A stretch of 64,000 bases of DNA from Russula earlei (taxonomy: Eukaryota > Basidiomycota > Agaricomycetes > Russulales > Russulaceae): assembly GCA_025769875.1 (NCBI GenBank), contig JAGFNK010000159.1, positions 42,465-106,464 of the forward strand, given 5' to 3'. The translations under genes and the position numbers were made by a program. The notes under the pieces are model-generated. The model was not told the origin of the DNA and did not search any database. It was given only the letters and a program-made list of their open reading frames with translations. Below are positions 34,381-46,409 of the stretch, in pieces; within the stretch, counting starts at the first letter, position 1, and every line of letters begins with the position of its first letter.

Positions 34381-35973
34381 CTATTCCCAATAGCGGATAG
34401 CCACAGGGTGACCAGAGAGTTTTCGCGCGGCGACGAATCCCCCAATATATTTTGGAACAGATTCCAATGGCTCGAGGCCCTTCAAGAAAATGTTCTGCAG
34501 CGCAGGTAAGATTTCTGTAACTCTTTCTTCCGCGAGCTCTTCCAGCGCTTGGCAGACGTGTCGCGCAGATTGATCGGATAAGCGGAGATCCGTTATAGCG
34601 GTGAACGGGTCCAGGAGTTCCAGCCATTGTGCGGTTTCCATGTCATCATTCCAGTGTGATCGAGGAACACGATCCGTGATGTCGAGCTGTACCAAATTGG
34701 AGAGGAGAGGAAAGGTTGAGCTGCGGACCTGGCCCAGCGATGCAAGCTGCAAATCCAACTCTCTGCAGCTGATTCGCAACGAGAGCTCCGGAAACCAAGT
34801 GGTGCCTCTGGAAATTGCGAATTGAATTGCTCGATCGGAAATGTACACAGCTGCGTTGTTGCACGACTTGAACGATTCTGCTTGACTGATCAACTGGTGA
34901 AGTTGTGGGAGGACAAAGTGAAGGTCCATGAAGAATACTATGTCGAGGTTTTTGAGAAGGGGAGCCTCGATTTGGGCCAGCAAGTCCTCCAAGTAATCGT
35001 GAACGCCTTTGAACGTAAGTTGGGTGAGAGCGGGGAGGACGGAGCGTGTGGGCGGAGGTGGAGGTCGACTTGCCGGATATAGAGGGGATTGGAATTCAAG
35101 GTAAAGTGATTTAAGTCTGGACATGACCGACAGGGCGGTAACCAATTCCTGGGGAGAAATGTAACCAGAATCTGAAATATTCCAAAGGCGAAGATCGAGA
35201 AGTTGATTGGCAGACAAAAGAAGTTTAGGAATTCCTGGAAACGGACAATTGCTCAACGAGAGACGTCGTAGAAGTGGGGCGGATCCGCCCAAGAACGAGT
35301 CCGGAAGGGATGTCACAGTGTTTTTTGCTACCCAAATCCGCAGAGATGTCAGCTCCGGGAACGGATTCTGCATCGCTGCTGCCAATCTTTCCCATCGTGA
35401 TGTTGGAATAAGGGACAAGTCGATTCTACATATGCGATGGCGGTGCTCCGACTCGAGGGCACTAGCTACGTTTCCCCAGCAGGAGTCGAGGTATGAGTTC
35501 GAAAATTCATATGACGAGGAATGATGGCTTATCACCACAGGCAAGACTGGCCAGACGTCCTGTATCTCAGACATGGGCCTTCTTCCTGTGTACTCAAGTC
35601 GCAGGTTCAGACGACGGGGCGATGCAAGCGCGATATGTCGCCATCTTTGACATACATGGAGCAGTGTATGCCATCCATTTGTCCAGATCCTCCGGTGATT
35701 AACATAGAAAAAGAAGATTTTCACGAGGACTTCATCGGGGAGTGTGTCGATTGTCACTAGGTCTAAAGGTCAGTTGTCATTATGGACACTGAGTAATAAA
35801 GACACACCCTGGCGATGTTCACAAGGACTTGTTTCCAACGACGCTTGGGAGGGACTACCAATCATGGTCGAGAAGCGGGTAGTACAAGGAAATGATGACT
35901 GGACGAAGCCAGTGAGTAATGACCAGACGTGATGACCAAAGACGACTATGTGAAGCTTACTGACTTCGGGCAT
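34381..35973 (-). CDS. F-box/LRR-like protein F2
   Basis: Exon 1 is 35973-35808, then a 45-nt GT-AG intron and exon 2 35762-34381. The total of 1548 nt gives 515 residues. The F-box starts at about residue 59 (IDTLPDEVLVKIFFFYVN...LLHVCQRWRHIALASPRRLNLRLEY). It is followed by irregular leucine-rich repeats such as LRIWVAKN, LRRLSLSNCPFPGIPKLLLSANQLLDLRLWNISDSGYISPQEL, LKSLYLEF, LTQLTFKGVHDYLEDLLAQIEAPLLKNLDIVFF and VQLDI. F-box proteins recruit substrates to SCF ubiquitin ligases via Skp1. That role is inferred from the domain, and the substrate is unknown. F2 is head-to-head with F3 as an inverted duplication. Confidence 0.85.
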
Positions 35974-37011
35974 GGGGACACTCGCTCGACGTACAGGCGA
36001 AAGCTCATCAGTTAGGATGTAGCGTCCGAGATAAAGGTGATCGTCGGAATGACCCGCGAGCCACCACAAGTAGCACACTTATGGATAAGTGCGATAAAGG
36101 GCGCCTATCGCTCACGCCCTGTACACCACAGCACAGCATTTGGCCACGTGAGCGAAGCACAGGCTGGTAATATCGCCCAGGCTTGGATATTTGAACCTCT
36201 CCTAGGAAGCAAACGAATGATCGACTGTCGTGGATGTGGCCAGTCGGATTAGCCCCAGCCACGGCGCTCGATCATATCGACAGAGTGCCTCGAAGTGGGT
36301 ATGGTAGTGCGTAACGTCCAAAGGAAAAGAGAAGAACGGCATTCCATTACGAGGAGGCGGTGGCAGCGAAGTTGGAGCTAAGGCGATAACTGGACACTAG
36401 TAGGAAGGCATGTGAGATAAAAGTGGTGTCACTGGTGTGGTGGCGGAGGCTGAGATCTATAGGGAGCAATTACAGATCAAATAAATCACTGATAATTTTG
36501 GATCACACAGACGCGATGAGTAGTAGCGCCTTGAGCTTGTGGTCCAACCCTGTTCTCTGCGGTCCCTAGCGTACCTAGGCGAGGTTCAGATCTTGGACGT
36601 GCAGCCGCGCCAACGGACAATCCGGACCGTACGTGTAAAATTAGTTATCGGTTTTCCTCAGTCTTTTATATAGACAAGACTGAGGTCAGTACTGCATTCC
36701 TTTACACTCTATTTGAAGCTTATAGTGTACATAGCTATTATTCTACAGCTCCAAAATCAGATACTCCATGGTGCTACTAGCGCATTTATCCATGCTGGGC
36801 GATTTTACGAACTTTTACTTTGCTCACGAGGCCAATTGCGGTGTAAATGTCAGGCTGTGCAGGGAGGCAATGTGCGACGGGCGCTCTTCATCGCCCGTAC
36901 CCATAAGTGCGCGGCAGCTTGTGGCTCGTGGGTAATTCCGGACAATCACCACACCCCAGATTCTACGTCCTAACTGAAGAGCTTTCGCCTGTACGTCGAG
37001 CGAGTGTCCCC
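35974..37011. other. Divergent promoter region of F2 and F3
   Basis: The two halves are inverted copies of one upstream region. A stretch ending at the exon 1 Met is recognisable on both sides (36260-35974 minus and 36780-37011 plus), with an unrelated centre around 36270-36590. The repeat at 36600-36740 is shared with 31390-31545 and 52986-53128. Confidence 0.6.
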
Positions 37012-38596
37012 ATGCCCGAGGTCAGTAAGCTTCACATAGTCGTCTTTGGTTATCACGTCTGGTCATTACTCACTGGCTTCGTCCAGCCATCATTGCCTTG
37101 CACCGCCCGCTCCTCGACTACGATTGGTGACCCCGGGCCTTCCCAAGCGTCGTTCGAAGAAAGTCCTTGCGAACATCGCCAGGGTGTGTATTTTTTGCTC
37201 AGTGTCCATGACGACCGTTGACCGGTCGTGTTTAGACCAGGGGATGATCAACACGCTCCCCGATGAAGTCCTCGTGGATATATTCCATTTCTACGTGAAT
37301 CATTCGAGCATAAGGACAAATGAATGGCATACGCTGGTCCATGTATGTCAAAGATGGCGATCTGTCGTGTTTGTATCGCCACGTCGCCTGGACCTGCGAC
37401 TTGAGTACAGTGGAAAAAGTCCGATTTCTGAGATGCAGGATGTCTGGCCAGACTTGCCTGTGGTGATAAACCTAGCTCGCTCGCCATGGATAGTCTCAAA
37501 ATCATACTGGGAAAACCTGACTGCTGCCCTCGAGTCGGAGCACCATCGCATATGTGAAATCCACTTTCCCCTTGTTCCAACATCAGAATGGGAAAGACTC
37601 GCAGCAGCAATGCAGAAACCATTCCCGGAGCTGACATTTTTGCGATTTTGGGTAGATCACAACACTGCGGCGTCCCTTCCGAATTCGTTCTTGGGCGGAT
37701 CCGCCCCACTTCTGCGAGAACTCTTGTTGAGAAATTGTCCGTTGCCAGGAATTCCTAAACTCCTTTTGTCCGCCAATCAACTTGTCCTTCTTCGCCTTTG
37801 GGATATTCCCGATTCCGGTTACCTGTCCCCCCAGGATTTGGGCACCGCCCTGTCGGTCATGTCCAGACTTGAATCCCTTTACCTTGGATTCAAATCACGT
37901 CTATATCCGGCAACTCGACCACCACCTTCGCTCCCACGCTCTGTCCTCCCCAATCTCACTTTTCTTACGTTCTGCGGCGTTCACGCGTACTTGGAGGATT
38001 TACTGGTCCAAATCGAGGCTCCCCGTCTCAGATACATCGACATAGTATTCTTCATGGACCTTCACTTCGTCCTCCCAGAACTCCACCAGTTGATCAGTCA
38101 AGTAGAATGGTTCAAGGCATGCGACAGAGCAATTGTGCGCGCCTCCCATGATGCAATCCAATTTTCCATTTTCAGAGTCACAAATCACTTTCCGAAGCTC
38201 TCGTTGGAAATCAGCTGCAGAGAGTTGGTTGGGCAGCTTTCATCGCTTGCCCAGGTCTGCAGTTCATTCTTTCCCCTCCTCTCCAATCTGGTACAACTCG
38301 AGATCATGGACGATGTTTCACGCCGGACAAATGACATGGAAATCACACGATGGCTGGAACTCCTGGACCCGTTCATTGCTGTGAAGGATCTATGCCTATC
38401 CCGTCAAGTTATGCCGCATGTCTGCCAAGCACTGGAAGAGATCGGGGAAGAAAGAGTAACAGACGTCTTACCAGCGCTACAAGACATTTTCTTGAAGGTC
38501 CTTGAGCCATTGGAATTTGTTCCGAAATGTATTGAACGATTCGTCGCCGCGCGAAAACTCTCTGGTCACCCTGTGGCTGTCCACCGTTGGAGATAG
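37012..38596 (+). CDS. F-box/LRR-like protein F3
   Basis: Exon 1 is 37012-37183, then a 52-nt intron and exon 2 37236-38596, giving 1533 nt and 510 residues. A 66-nt in-frame stretch (37021-37086), bounded by GTCAGT and CAG, could be an optional intron without changing frame. The F-box reads INTLPDEVLVDIFHFYVN...LVHVCQRWRSVVFVSPRRLDLRLEY. LRR-like repeats match F2 closely (GGSAPLLRELLLRNCPLPGIPKLLL, LTFCGVHAYLEDLLVQIEAPRLRYIDIVFF). The C-terminus (RKLSGHPVAVHRWR) is conserved in all full copies. Likely an SCF adaptor. A CpG-decayed partial copy (F4) lies at 56450-57214. Confidence 0.85.
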
Positions 38597-40284
38597 GACT
38601 TAGGCATCATCGACGAGTTCTTTATGTTCCCCGTCTAATTAGCATCTGATATCATTTTACCTTCTCTGCGATTGTCATTATTCCCAAGCAACCTAGTTGC
38701 TGTACCATGACTCAGATCTCGTCCTCCTAACATCGTATGATGCCTTGAATCCGATGCCATCTGCTGTGACACATCCCTTGTTGGTTTGCTATCCGCTAGT
38801 ACTCGTGCGACTAGGCGGCATGCCGAACAGCGCAAAGCTCACGTCCTGCGTCAGAATCAGGGGCAGCTGAGAATCCGTCTGCCACAGAGAGTGAATGAGT
38901 TGCACCACAACACGACATGTCAGAAGCGTGGATTCAGACGGGGTGATGTCACCAAGCGGATGCGCTGCAGAAAACGCGAGGCATGCCACATGACGCTGTA
39001 ATCATTGAATCATTCACCAGGTCACTGTCGAATTTCATGCCTGACAGCTCGACGAAGTCTAGTGATATTCAGGCCCGGCTTGGCCTGAAAGCCCCGGCTT
39101 TGGCTTGGCCCGAGGCGGCTTTGGCTAAAGGCCGGGCCAAAGGCGTCAACCCTGGCTATAGCGAAGTGTGATGACTTCGCCGAACATCACACCTTTGCTA
39201 TTTCAACCTCAAATCTAGAGCTCCACAAGAGCCCTCTATGAGGCCCTCATTCGACAGCAGGAGTGAAACAGGGTGAAATCAGATAGATGGGAGGAGGATG
39301 ACGCCCTGTCGACGGGAATCTCCATCAGGTACCCCTCTCCGCGATGGTCTGCCCTCCTCTTGACGTACCGCAGCAGTCGAGGGAGGCGGCAAAGGGGATG
39401 TCCAAGGCAGGGTCAAGTCAATGACGAATGAAAGGAATCAAGGATGGGTGACACATATGTGAGTGGACCAGCCGTTTTCATATGGGATCTTCCATGTAAT
39501 AATTTGCACAAAACCGTCATCACCGTCGAAATCCTGGAAACCTTAATCGTCTGGGAGGTCATCAGCAAGGTCATCCCAACCCTGCTGTGCGTCGCCCTTG
39601 TCCTCCAGGTCCAGGCCATCTTCGATCTCTTGCTCAATGCTTGGCTCTCTTCACCGAAAGGAAGACCGTGCGGGTAGAGGCGGCAATTTGACTGGGCCCA
39701 TGCATCCATCATACTCGAGCCTGAGCGAACGAAGCCGCCCCTCGCCAATCCCGCCACAATCAATACAAGTCCACCTTGACGCCACGGCGGGAGCGTTAAA
39801 AAGAATCCAACGGCCCACGAATCACTCGGCGCGCGCGCCCACGACTAACTCTAGCCGCACCTGGGCGGCCGGATCTCGAGATCGAACCGCGCTTTGCTGG
39901 AGGAGGACTTTGAGCGGTCACGGTCCTGCTATCTATATCTGCCATCTGCCGCCACTGCGGCCGTGTTGTGTTTGCGTCGACGTGCGGCGCGACGTCCGAT
40001 CGATTTTCTGAAAATGCAGGGCGCGCGCGCGATCGGAAGGGTTTCCCCGTCCGGGTCCCGGGCAGTCCTGGACATGCGAATTCGGCCGTCGCGTTCACTT
40101 CCATTACGATTTGAGCACCCTCGGGTATTCAGACGTTGTGTGGCTTAACGGTAGTGGCGAGGTCAGCGCCCCGCACGCCTCGGTGACCTGTCGTTACGAT
40201 CAGCCATCTTGTTCGTTGCCGGGGACTTCCCATCACACGCATGCTTCTATGAAACAACCTACACAAATTGAAAGACGGATGCAA
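38597..40284. other. Gene-poor stretch
   Basis: No gene I can support. At 39065-39150 there is a G+C-rich imperfect palindrome built from GGCCCGGC and GCTTTGGC units. An acidic 24-codon minus-strand tail ending in a stop near 39555 looks gene-like but has no context. Confidence 0.4.
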
Positions 40285-42641
40285 TTACGATTGAAGGGGG
40301 CGATCGAACATGGCTCCTAACATCTGCATATCATGGTCCGGTAATATCATCTCACCGTCAATGACAGCCATTGGTCGCCATATATCATTCCTATTCACAT
40401 TGGGTGGGTACCGAACTTCTCCAATTTTGCCTGCCCAATCAAAATCGACCAGCATAAATCCCGATGGGTTATTATTGTTCACCAGCGTGTTGACGTCGCG
40501 GACGTCGCCATGAACGAATCCCGCTTGGTGCAGGTCGGTTAATGCGGCCGTCATTGCGTTCTTAAGATTGACATTGTCAGTTTGTTCCACGCAAACGAAG
40601 TCGGAGTATTGGTCGCCATCGAGGTAATCCATGACGACCATGATCCAGCCACCAGGCAGACGTTCAAAGCCGAGGAGATTCGGAGCACATCGCAACTTGA
40701 CACATTGCTCATGCGCTTCTTTTGAGTACCTTTGCACAAACTTGACAAATACCAGTTTACCGTTAGCGAGTTCAGCCTCGAAAACTAGCTTCTGTTTGAT
40801 GTGTGTCTTGTAAGTGAAATGGCACTCCGCCCTGAGAGGGATCGCTAAGATCTTTGAAGTGTTCTCGGTAGGGGAAAATGCTGTCTTCGGTTGGTGATGG
40901 TGGGAAAACACGAACTGGGGGTTTGGTTGCTCGCTTGGGGGCAAAGTCGACCTTGCAAGCTGCTTTAAGCGCAATGGCGGCCTTCTTGAAAGCACCCATA
41001 TGGCGTGCTACAGTGAGTTGCAAGTGGGTGTCGCTGCGATGATAAAACAGCGGCAAGGGGGTGGAGAGCACTTGTATATGTGGCATTGACGAATAAGCAG
41101 CAGCAGCAAACCCGATATAGGCACCTACAACACCCGGTCAGATTAGTTAAAACATCAGGGAAAGAGTGAGGAATACGCGAGACGAACCAAATAAATAAAT
41201 TATGAGGCAAGGAAGCGAGGAATTTTCATACTTTGACACTGGCATCTCGTCGTTGTCCAAGATCTGCTCTAGACTTCGTTGATAGTACCAGATCGCTTGA
41301 AACAAGGGTTCTGCGCCTTTAGATCCAATTTCGTTCTTCGCTTCAACTATAATGTAGCGGCAGCCTTGTTCTTGTGAGTCAGCGTCGGTCTTGTAGGATC
41401 CTTGTTTGGTTCTTATCGTCGTTGGGCGTAGCTCGATGCCGTGGCTTCTCATGATTGAAAGGAACGCAATTAGGCGCTCGTTTTCTTTTTGCCAGATCTG
41501 AGACATCCCGGCACGCAGGTCTGATGCGAACATGTTGTCCTCCCTCGTCGGATTGTGCTGTTGGCAGTCATCGAGAAACTGCCCGAAGATGGGGTGAAGG
41601 AGCGTTGGGGGAACGTCATGAGAGGCTGACAGAGGTCGTTCGAAGGAAAAAGATGGCACTTTTTGGTTCTGGGAGATCCCGAATTGTGCTGGCTCCCCGA
41701 GGCTGGATGGAGACCCTTTGGCTAGCGTTTTGAGATGATTCTCGCGCATCTCCTTCATAGTTTTGAAATCATGAGCAGGGGCCGGTGGAGCACCGCCTGA
41801 AATTGCATGGGAACACAAACGAGGGCAATCATCGAAATTTTCAACGAGTCAACGCAGGTATAACGCAAAGATCACATTCCACCGTGAGAATGTGATTGTG
41901 GGACAAAGCAAGAACGCTGACCTGTTACCAAGATGTGAAGTTGCTCTCGCGGCGGCGGTTGGTCAAGAAAAACTTTGGACAACTCGTCCAACGCTGATAG
42001 CTGATCAGAGGGAAGGCTCAGGTTATGTATGACCGTGGCAAAATTTTCGTCGATGGCGATCGACGCTTTCCAAAGCCCGAGCTTGGCCGCATCGAGTCCT
42101 CGGAACAGAACACTCCTTTCTTGTTGAATGGCCTTCTTGAGATCGTAAACGGTTGAAGAGGATTTGATAGTGATAACAAACATGCTCTCGACACCTTCGC
42201 CAACGATATGGCAGTTAAGTTTCAGGAGTTGTTCAGGATCCGCAGAAACGCGAGTCGAAATTGTATCGGAAGCTAGTGAGAACACGTTGACACATGGAGA
42301 CGAAAACAATATAAAACTAGTGCTCACGAGTACACGCAATTATGTGGAGGTGGTCTCGAAGAGGGGGATCTAAGAAAATCCCGGACAATTCTAGCGACGG
42401 CAATTCGTCGTCGTCATCAAGAACGAAATCTCTTGTCTTTGGCTTTCTCTCTGAGCTTCCCGTCCATCAGTATGGAGACTTTCCAGAGGCGGAGAGAGTT
42501 AGCGGCCAGGCCATCGAGTTCTGGTTTGTTCTTTTCCTTGATCATTTCTTTGAGAGTGCTAACTGTCTCTTCGCCCTCAGTCTTCACCTGAAAGATACGG
42601 TGAGAATTCTGTCCTAGTACCAAGCAGTTGAGTTTAAGCAT
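40285..42641 (-). pseudogene. Crinkler-like nuclease-kinase gene with two header domains, frameshifted
   Basis: Minus-strand order: header 1 (Crinkler N-terminal ubiquitin-like domain; MLKLNCLVLG...LRLWKVSI, then LDPPLRDHLHII), an intron, and header 2 (LKLNCHIVGEGVESMF...LGLWKASI, VFLDQPPPREQLHILV). After another intron comes a PD-(D/E)XK-like nuclease segment with YIIVEAKNEIG (about 41340), and after a further intron a kinase-like domain with FVHGDVRDVNTLV, LVDFDWAGKIGEVRYP and a short C-terminus. This matches the restriction-nuclease plus kinase layout known in Crinkler-type eukaryotic effectors, whose role is often in conflict or host interaction. One-base frameshifts lie in header 1 (near 42420) and just before the kinase (near 40840). 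So it is probably broken, and expression is unknown. Confidence 0.7.
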
Positions 42642-44468
42642 TTGAATGTGAGTAACGATGCGGTAGTTTACCCTGGTTCAAGGGAGCGGCGCGATATTTA
42701 ATAATAATCCAACATGTGTCACGTGATTGTGTATTGTGTCTGCAAAAAGTGATGTCTGCAAGTGATTGTAAAACTTTCTTCTACCTGCCTTGCACCCCAC
42801 GGCCTCATCTCTTTGTTCTCTTTGTTGTTCCCTTTGCCACGATCATTGTCCTTGTGTCTGTGCACAGGCGCTCTCCTGGCGGTACATGAGCAGGTCTGTC
42901 CTCATCCCCAGAGTGAGTGCTTGTACTGCCGGTGGGTGGGTGTCATGGTCATGCCTTATGAATAAAAGTCGGATTAAAAAGTATCCCCCCTTGATCTGTC
43001 TGTTTTGTTCGGTGATAACTCCGCTCCATCGATTTCATGTCCTGAAAGGCCAATCGGCTTGCATCGAAGGCCCTCATCAAAAACCACACATCTGACTGTT
43101 TGTCAGCCGACTCGCGGGAAGACACTCGCGCGCCAAACGGAATTCCCGGGCAGTGTCTCAGGCTCAAGCGGAGGAGCACGAACGGCGAAAAAAAAAAAAG
43201 AAAAAGCGTGTCATTGCGCCCGTCTGCGATTACCAAGGCCTTGGGATCGGCATCGGCTCCCCTGCGTCCGGTTACCAGTGATGCATGACTCGGACATGCA
43301 GTCGAGACGGTACGAAGAAAGAAAACAGAACAATAAGGAAAATTGTACAAGTGGCTGCCTCTTCTCTCCAAAATTTCCGCGCGATGGCGGTTGAGTGTCC
43401 GTCCGTACCCTGGTGGTATTGCCGCAGTCACACGAGGAACGAACTCAACTTGAAGAGCAGGTGCTCCCACGGGCACCGTCCATGTGCTTACGATATCGAA
43501 GAGACACCCTCGCTCGACAAGACTAAGCCGTCCGGTCAAGTCCACCTTAGCTCTGACGAGGAAAGCGTGCAACTGGGAAGAGGTGGTAAGTCAGGCTCAG
43601 AATCATTCGAAGGCGTGCTACTGCCTGGCCACAACTTGAAGAGCCTCCCTCGCCCGACCTGCTTCATGAGGCAGGATTCCCTCCCAGTTCAAGCGTGCCT
43701 CTGAGTGCGAGTGCGCAAAGCTATGGTGCAGTGGGAACCTTCCATGACGTCGAAATTGGTATGCGAACTCCGAACCGTTAAGTCGTGCATCAACGAATTT
43801 GAAAGTCGCCACAACCGGACCCGAGTTCACGTGACCTGGTGACGCCAGGGCGCGTGTGGAGGAGCGAAAGCGCAACACGTGCACGTCCCCGGGATCATTC
43901 CCCAAAATTTCCACTCCCTCAGGGGAAAATACATCTCTTTTGCCCCTTTTCAGTTTTGTTTAATCAAGATCAAAATCAAAAATGTCCAAAAAACAAGAAC
44001 ATTCCCTTGATTCCATATTGGCTCCATGACTCCTGTATCCAACAAAAATGCAAATGTGTGACTCAATTGCATGCACCAAAACTGGAGCAGGTGCATCAAC
44101 CAGACAGACAGGCAATGTGTTATTTCCATCAAAGTCTGAGGTTCCTTCACTATACATTTTCATTTCTTATTTTACTTCTGTTCCTGACTCCAAACCTCCT
44201 AAAAGGACATTCTCCTATTTTATTCCTTAAGTAAGATACTTGTTAAAGTAAAAAACATACAAAGTAGCCTGTTATTGCCTGCAAATGCATCACTGTGTGT
44301 TCTTTGTTCTCAAAAACACTCCCACATGCATCCAATACTTTCCCCTCTAGTGCTCTACCACTGCTCTACATTGTTCACATGCATCCCTGACTCCGCCCTG
44401 TGTCAACAGTCCACCAGGCCATCTTGCCCACTCATGCATTCCCACCACCTGGGCATCTTCTCTTCACC
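42642..44468. other. Unassigned sequence, transition to the CpG-poor block
   Basis: No gene supported. CpG is frequent up to about 43900 and then nearly absent, which marks the left border of the large transposon block. Confidence 0.4.
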
Positions 44469-46060
44469 AATGTCCAACTTCATATCAGCCTGATGTCCAA
44501 AGTCACCTTTGCAAACGGTTCACCTGCCAATCTCATCTTGATTCCACCAAATGGTGTGCAAGACCCATTCCCAACTGGGAATATTAAAATGTATATTGGC
44601 CCTGGAGTGTATCAAGCCAGGAGTGGGCCAGAAATACTTTTGACCTTAGCATTGGATAGCAGTACTCTCTTTACTGACATTTCCAGAATTGCTGTAAGTA
44701 CCATGGCCTACCCTTAGCAGCCCATTGATTACAACCTATCAGGGGACAAGTGTGACCTTCATTAATTGGTCTGGAAGCTCCGTTACAATATTTTCACCAA
44801 GTGGTGTCACGGTAATGAGCCATGTCAGTTCTCAAGCGTAAAGACAAATTGATAATAGAGATGTGTTCAAGAAATGGGCTGGTTCCTGTGTATAAGAGCA
44901 AGGATCCCTGCAGCGGTTGAAGTGTTTTATGCTAAACAGGTTATGGCCAATAGACCCTTCCTAGTACAACTTGGTCCATTGAGAAGCTAGGGTAAGTTTG
45001 TAATGGGATAGACTAGGGCTGGTTCCACTAGTTATATGCGTTCAAGTCTGTCAGAGACCTTGAACAATGCAGAGAGAGTAGAGGAAGGTAGGTCTTAAAG
45101 GAGGAGAGCTCTTCTCAGTGGAGTGAAGAGAGACTCTTAGGGAAGGAAGGGATAGGTAGAGTAGTTGGTAGTTGGTGTGTGTGAAGAGTTGGTGAGATGG
45201 AGATGTGGATGTGGTTTAAGGATTAGGAGTGAAGTGGGTTGCAGGCGAATATGTTGGACAAGAGTAGGTTGGATTCTACAAGAGACCAAGCTTAGGGCTT
45301 TGGTCACAAAGTACTGAGCTTATATATACAGGAGAAGTGCAGCAATAGCTGCGCTTTGACTGTGCTACTAGTATAGTAGGAGTCATAGAAATGAGGCCAC
45401 AAATGAGTCATAACCAAGTAACTGTGCTGCACAGTAATTGCGCAGCATTGCACAGTTGAAACTAAGAAGTGAATATAAATGGAAAGGGAACCAAACAAAG
45501 GGAAAGTAACAGCAATCCAGTGTTACCTGGACGTGTATGGATCACATGATAATGCAGAAGGGATCACAAGATGTAAGAGATCACAAGACCATAAGTAAAG
45601 GGATGTATGAAGCAAGCAGTCCATAGTGAAAAGGTAAGAAGTAAACATAAAAGGAAAATGGTGTAACAAGTGGTCAAGATATTTTACAAAGATTGTAGTG
45701 GTATAACCTATGAGACCAGAATGTACACAACCAGGGGAACAAAGTCTTTACCTTCAACCTTGACAAGGGTACTGTCTCCAATCTCATATCTGCCATCTAG
45801 TCCCTTGCCAGGACTGTAAGTGATCATCCTTCCTGACATCAAAGTGTCGAGGAAATCTAATCTATGCACAACTTTTTTTTGGGCCCAGATTTCAAGATGG
45901 ATACATGAACCAAGCCAACCATGAACTCCACCAGCCCTATGCCACTTCAGATTCAACTCCATATCTTGGAACTTGTGTCACTGCTGGTTGATATTGTTTT
46001 ACATGTAGCTTCACTTCTGCTTTTGAATGTTGTATGTAACCTGTATTTTGTGCACTTGAA
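44469..46060 (+). pseudogene. Two-repeat protein pseudogene (module B partial copy 3), interrupted by a solo LTR
   Basis: Exon 1 (44493-44693) is still open and aligns residue for residue with copies 1 and 2. The eight-codon upstream ORF and the TGATG overlap are kept. Exon 2 begins with TSVTFINWSGSSVTIFSPSG and is cut by a solo LTR at 44805. After the LTR the rest resumes (SGQDILQ region) with a deletion removing the FTDD part. About ten CpG sites of exon 1 in copies 1 and 2 are TpG or CpA here. The 3' flank matches module B to about 46060. Confidence 0.85.
44805..45668 (-). mobile_element. Solo LTR-B, copy 2
   Basis: 864 bp, inserted in exon 2 of the pseudogene, with target duplication AGTGG (44800-44804 and 45669-45673). 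The uninterrupted target site is visible in copies 1 and 2 as CCAAGTGGTCAAG. Confidence 0.95.
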
Positions 46061-46064
46061 TTAG

Positions 46065-46190
46065 TGTTTTGCCTGGCCTAGCCTCAGGCCACAAGCCAGG
46101 CCAAGCCAGGCCAAAGTGATAGCTTCATGACAGCTTTGGCCTAGCCTAAGATTTGAAAAGCTGGAGCTGGGCCATCAAGCCCTGACTTGA
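46065..46190. repeat. GGCC-rich palindromic repeat
   Basis: A cluster of CCTGGCC, AGGCC and GCTTTGGCCTAGCC units in both orientations. It resembles the G+C-rich palindrome at 39065-39150, from which CpG decay could have derived it. Confidence 0.4.
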
Positions 46191-46409
46191 ATCATTTGGG
46201 GTAATCATCAAACTTTAATTTGTCAACTTTGCATGGACACACCATCATTCCCTGTCATTTTTCATCATCATATCTGCACTTCCCTCTCATCCTTCTTTTT
46301 TGCTCAAGTACATGTATAGGGGCAACAAGAGCCTTGTTGATGAAGTCACAATGTTACAACACCATCTTGAAGCAGGTCATGCAGTATGTTACTTTGGAAA
46401 CTTTTCTTA

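Noticed and set aside
39555..39630. Acidic 24-codon minus-strand tail (EIEDGLDLEDKGDAQQGWDDL...) ending in a stop
   Set aside because: It looks like a protein C-terminus, but no upstream exon, domain or splice acceptor could be tied to it.
43285..43914. Open frames of 98-139 codons on both strands
   Set aside because: No motif, no splice support, and overlapping frames on both strands of GC-rich DNA.
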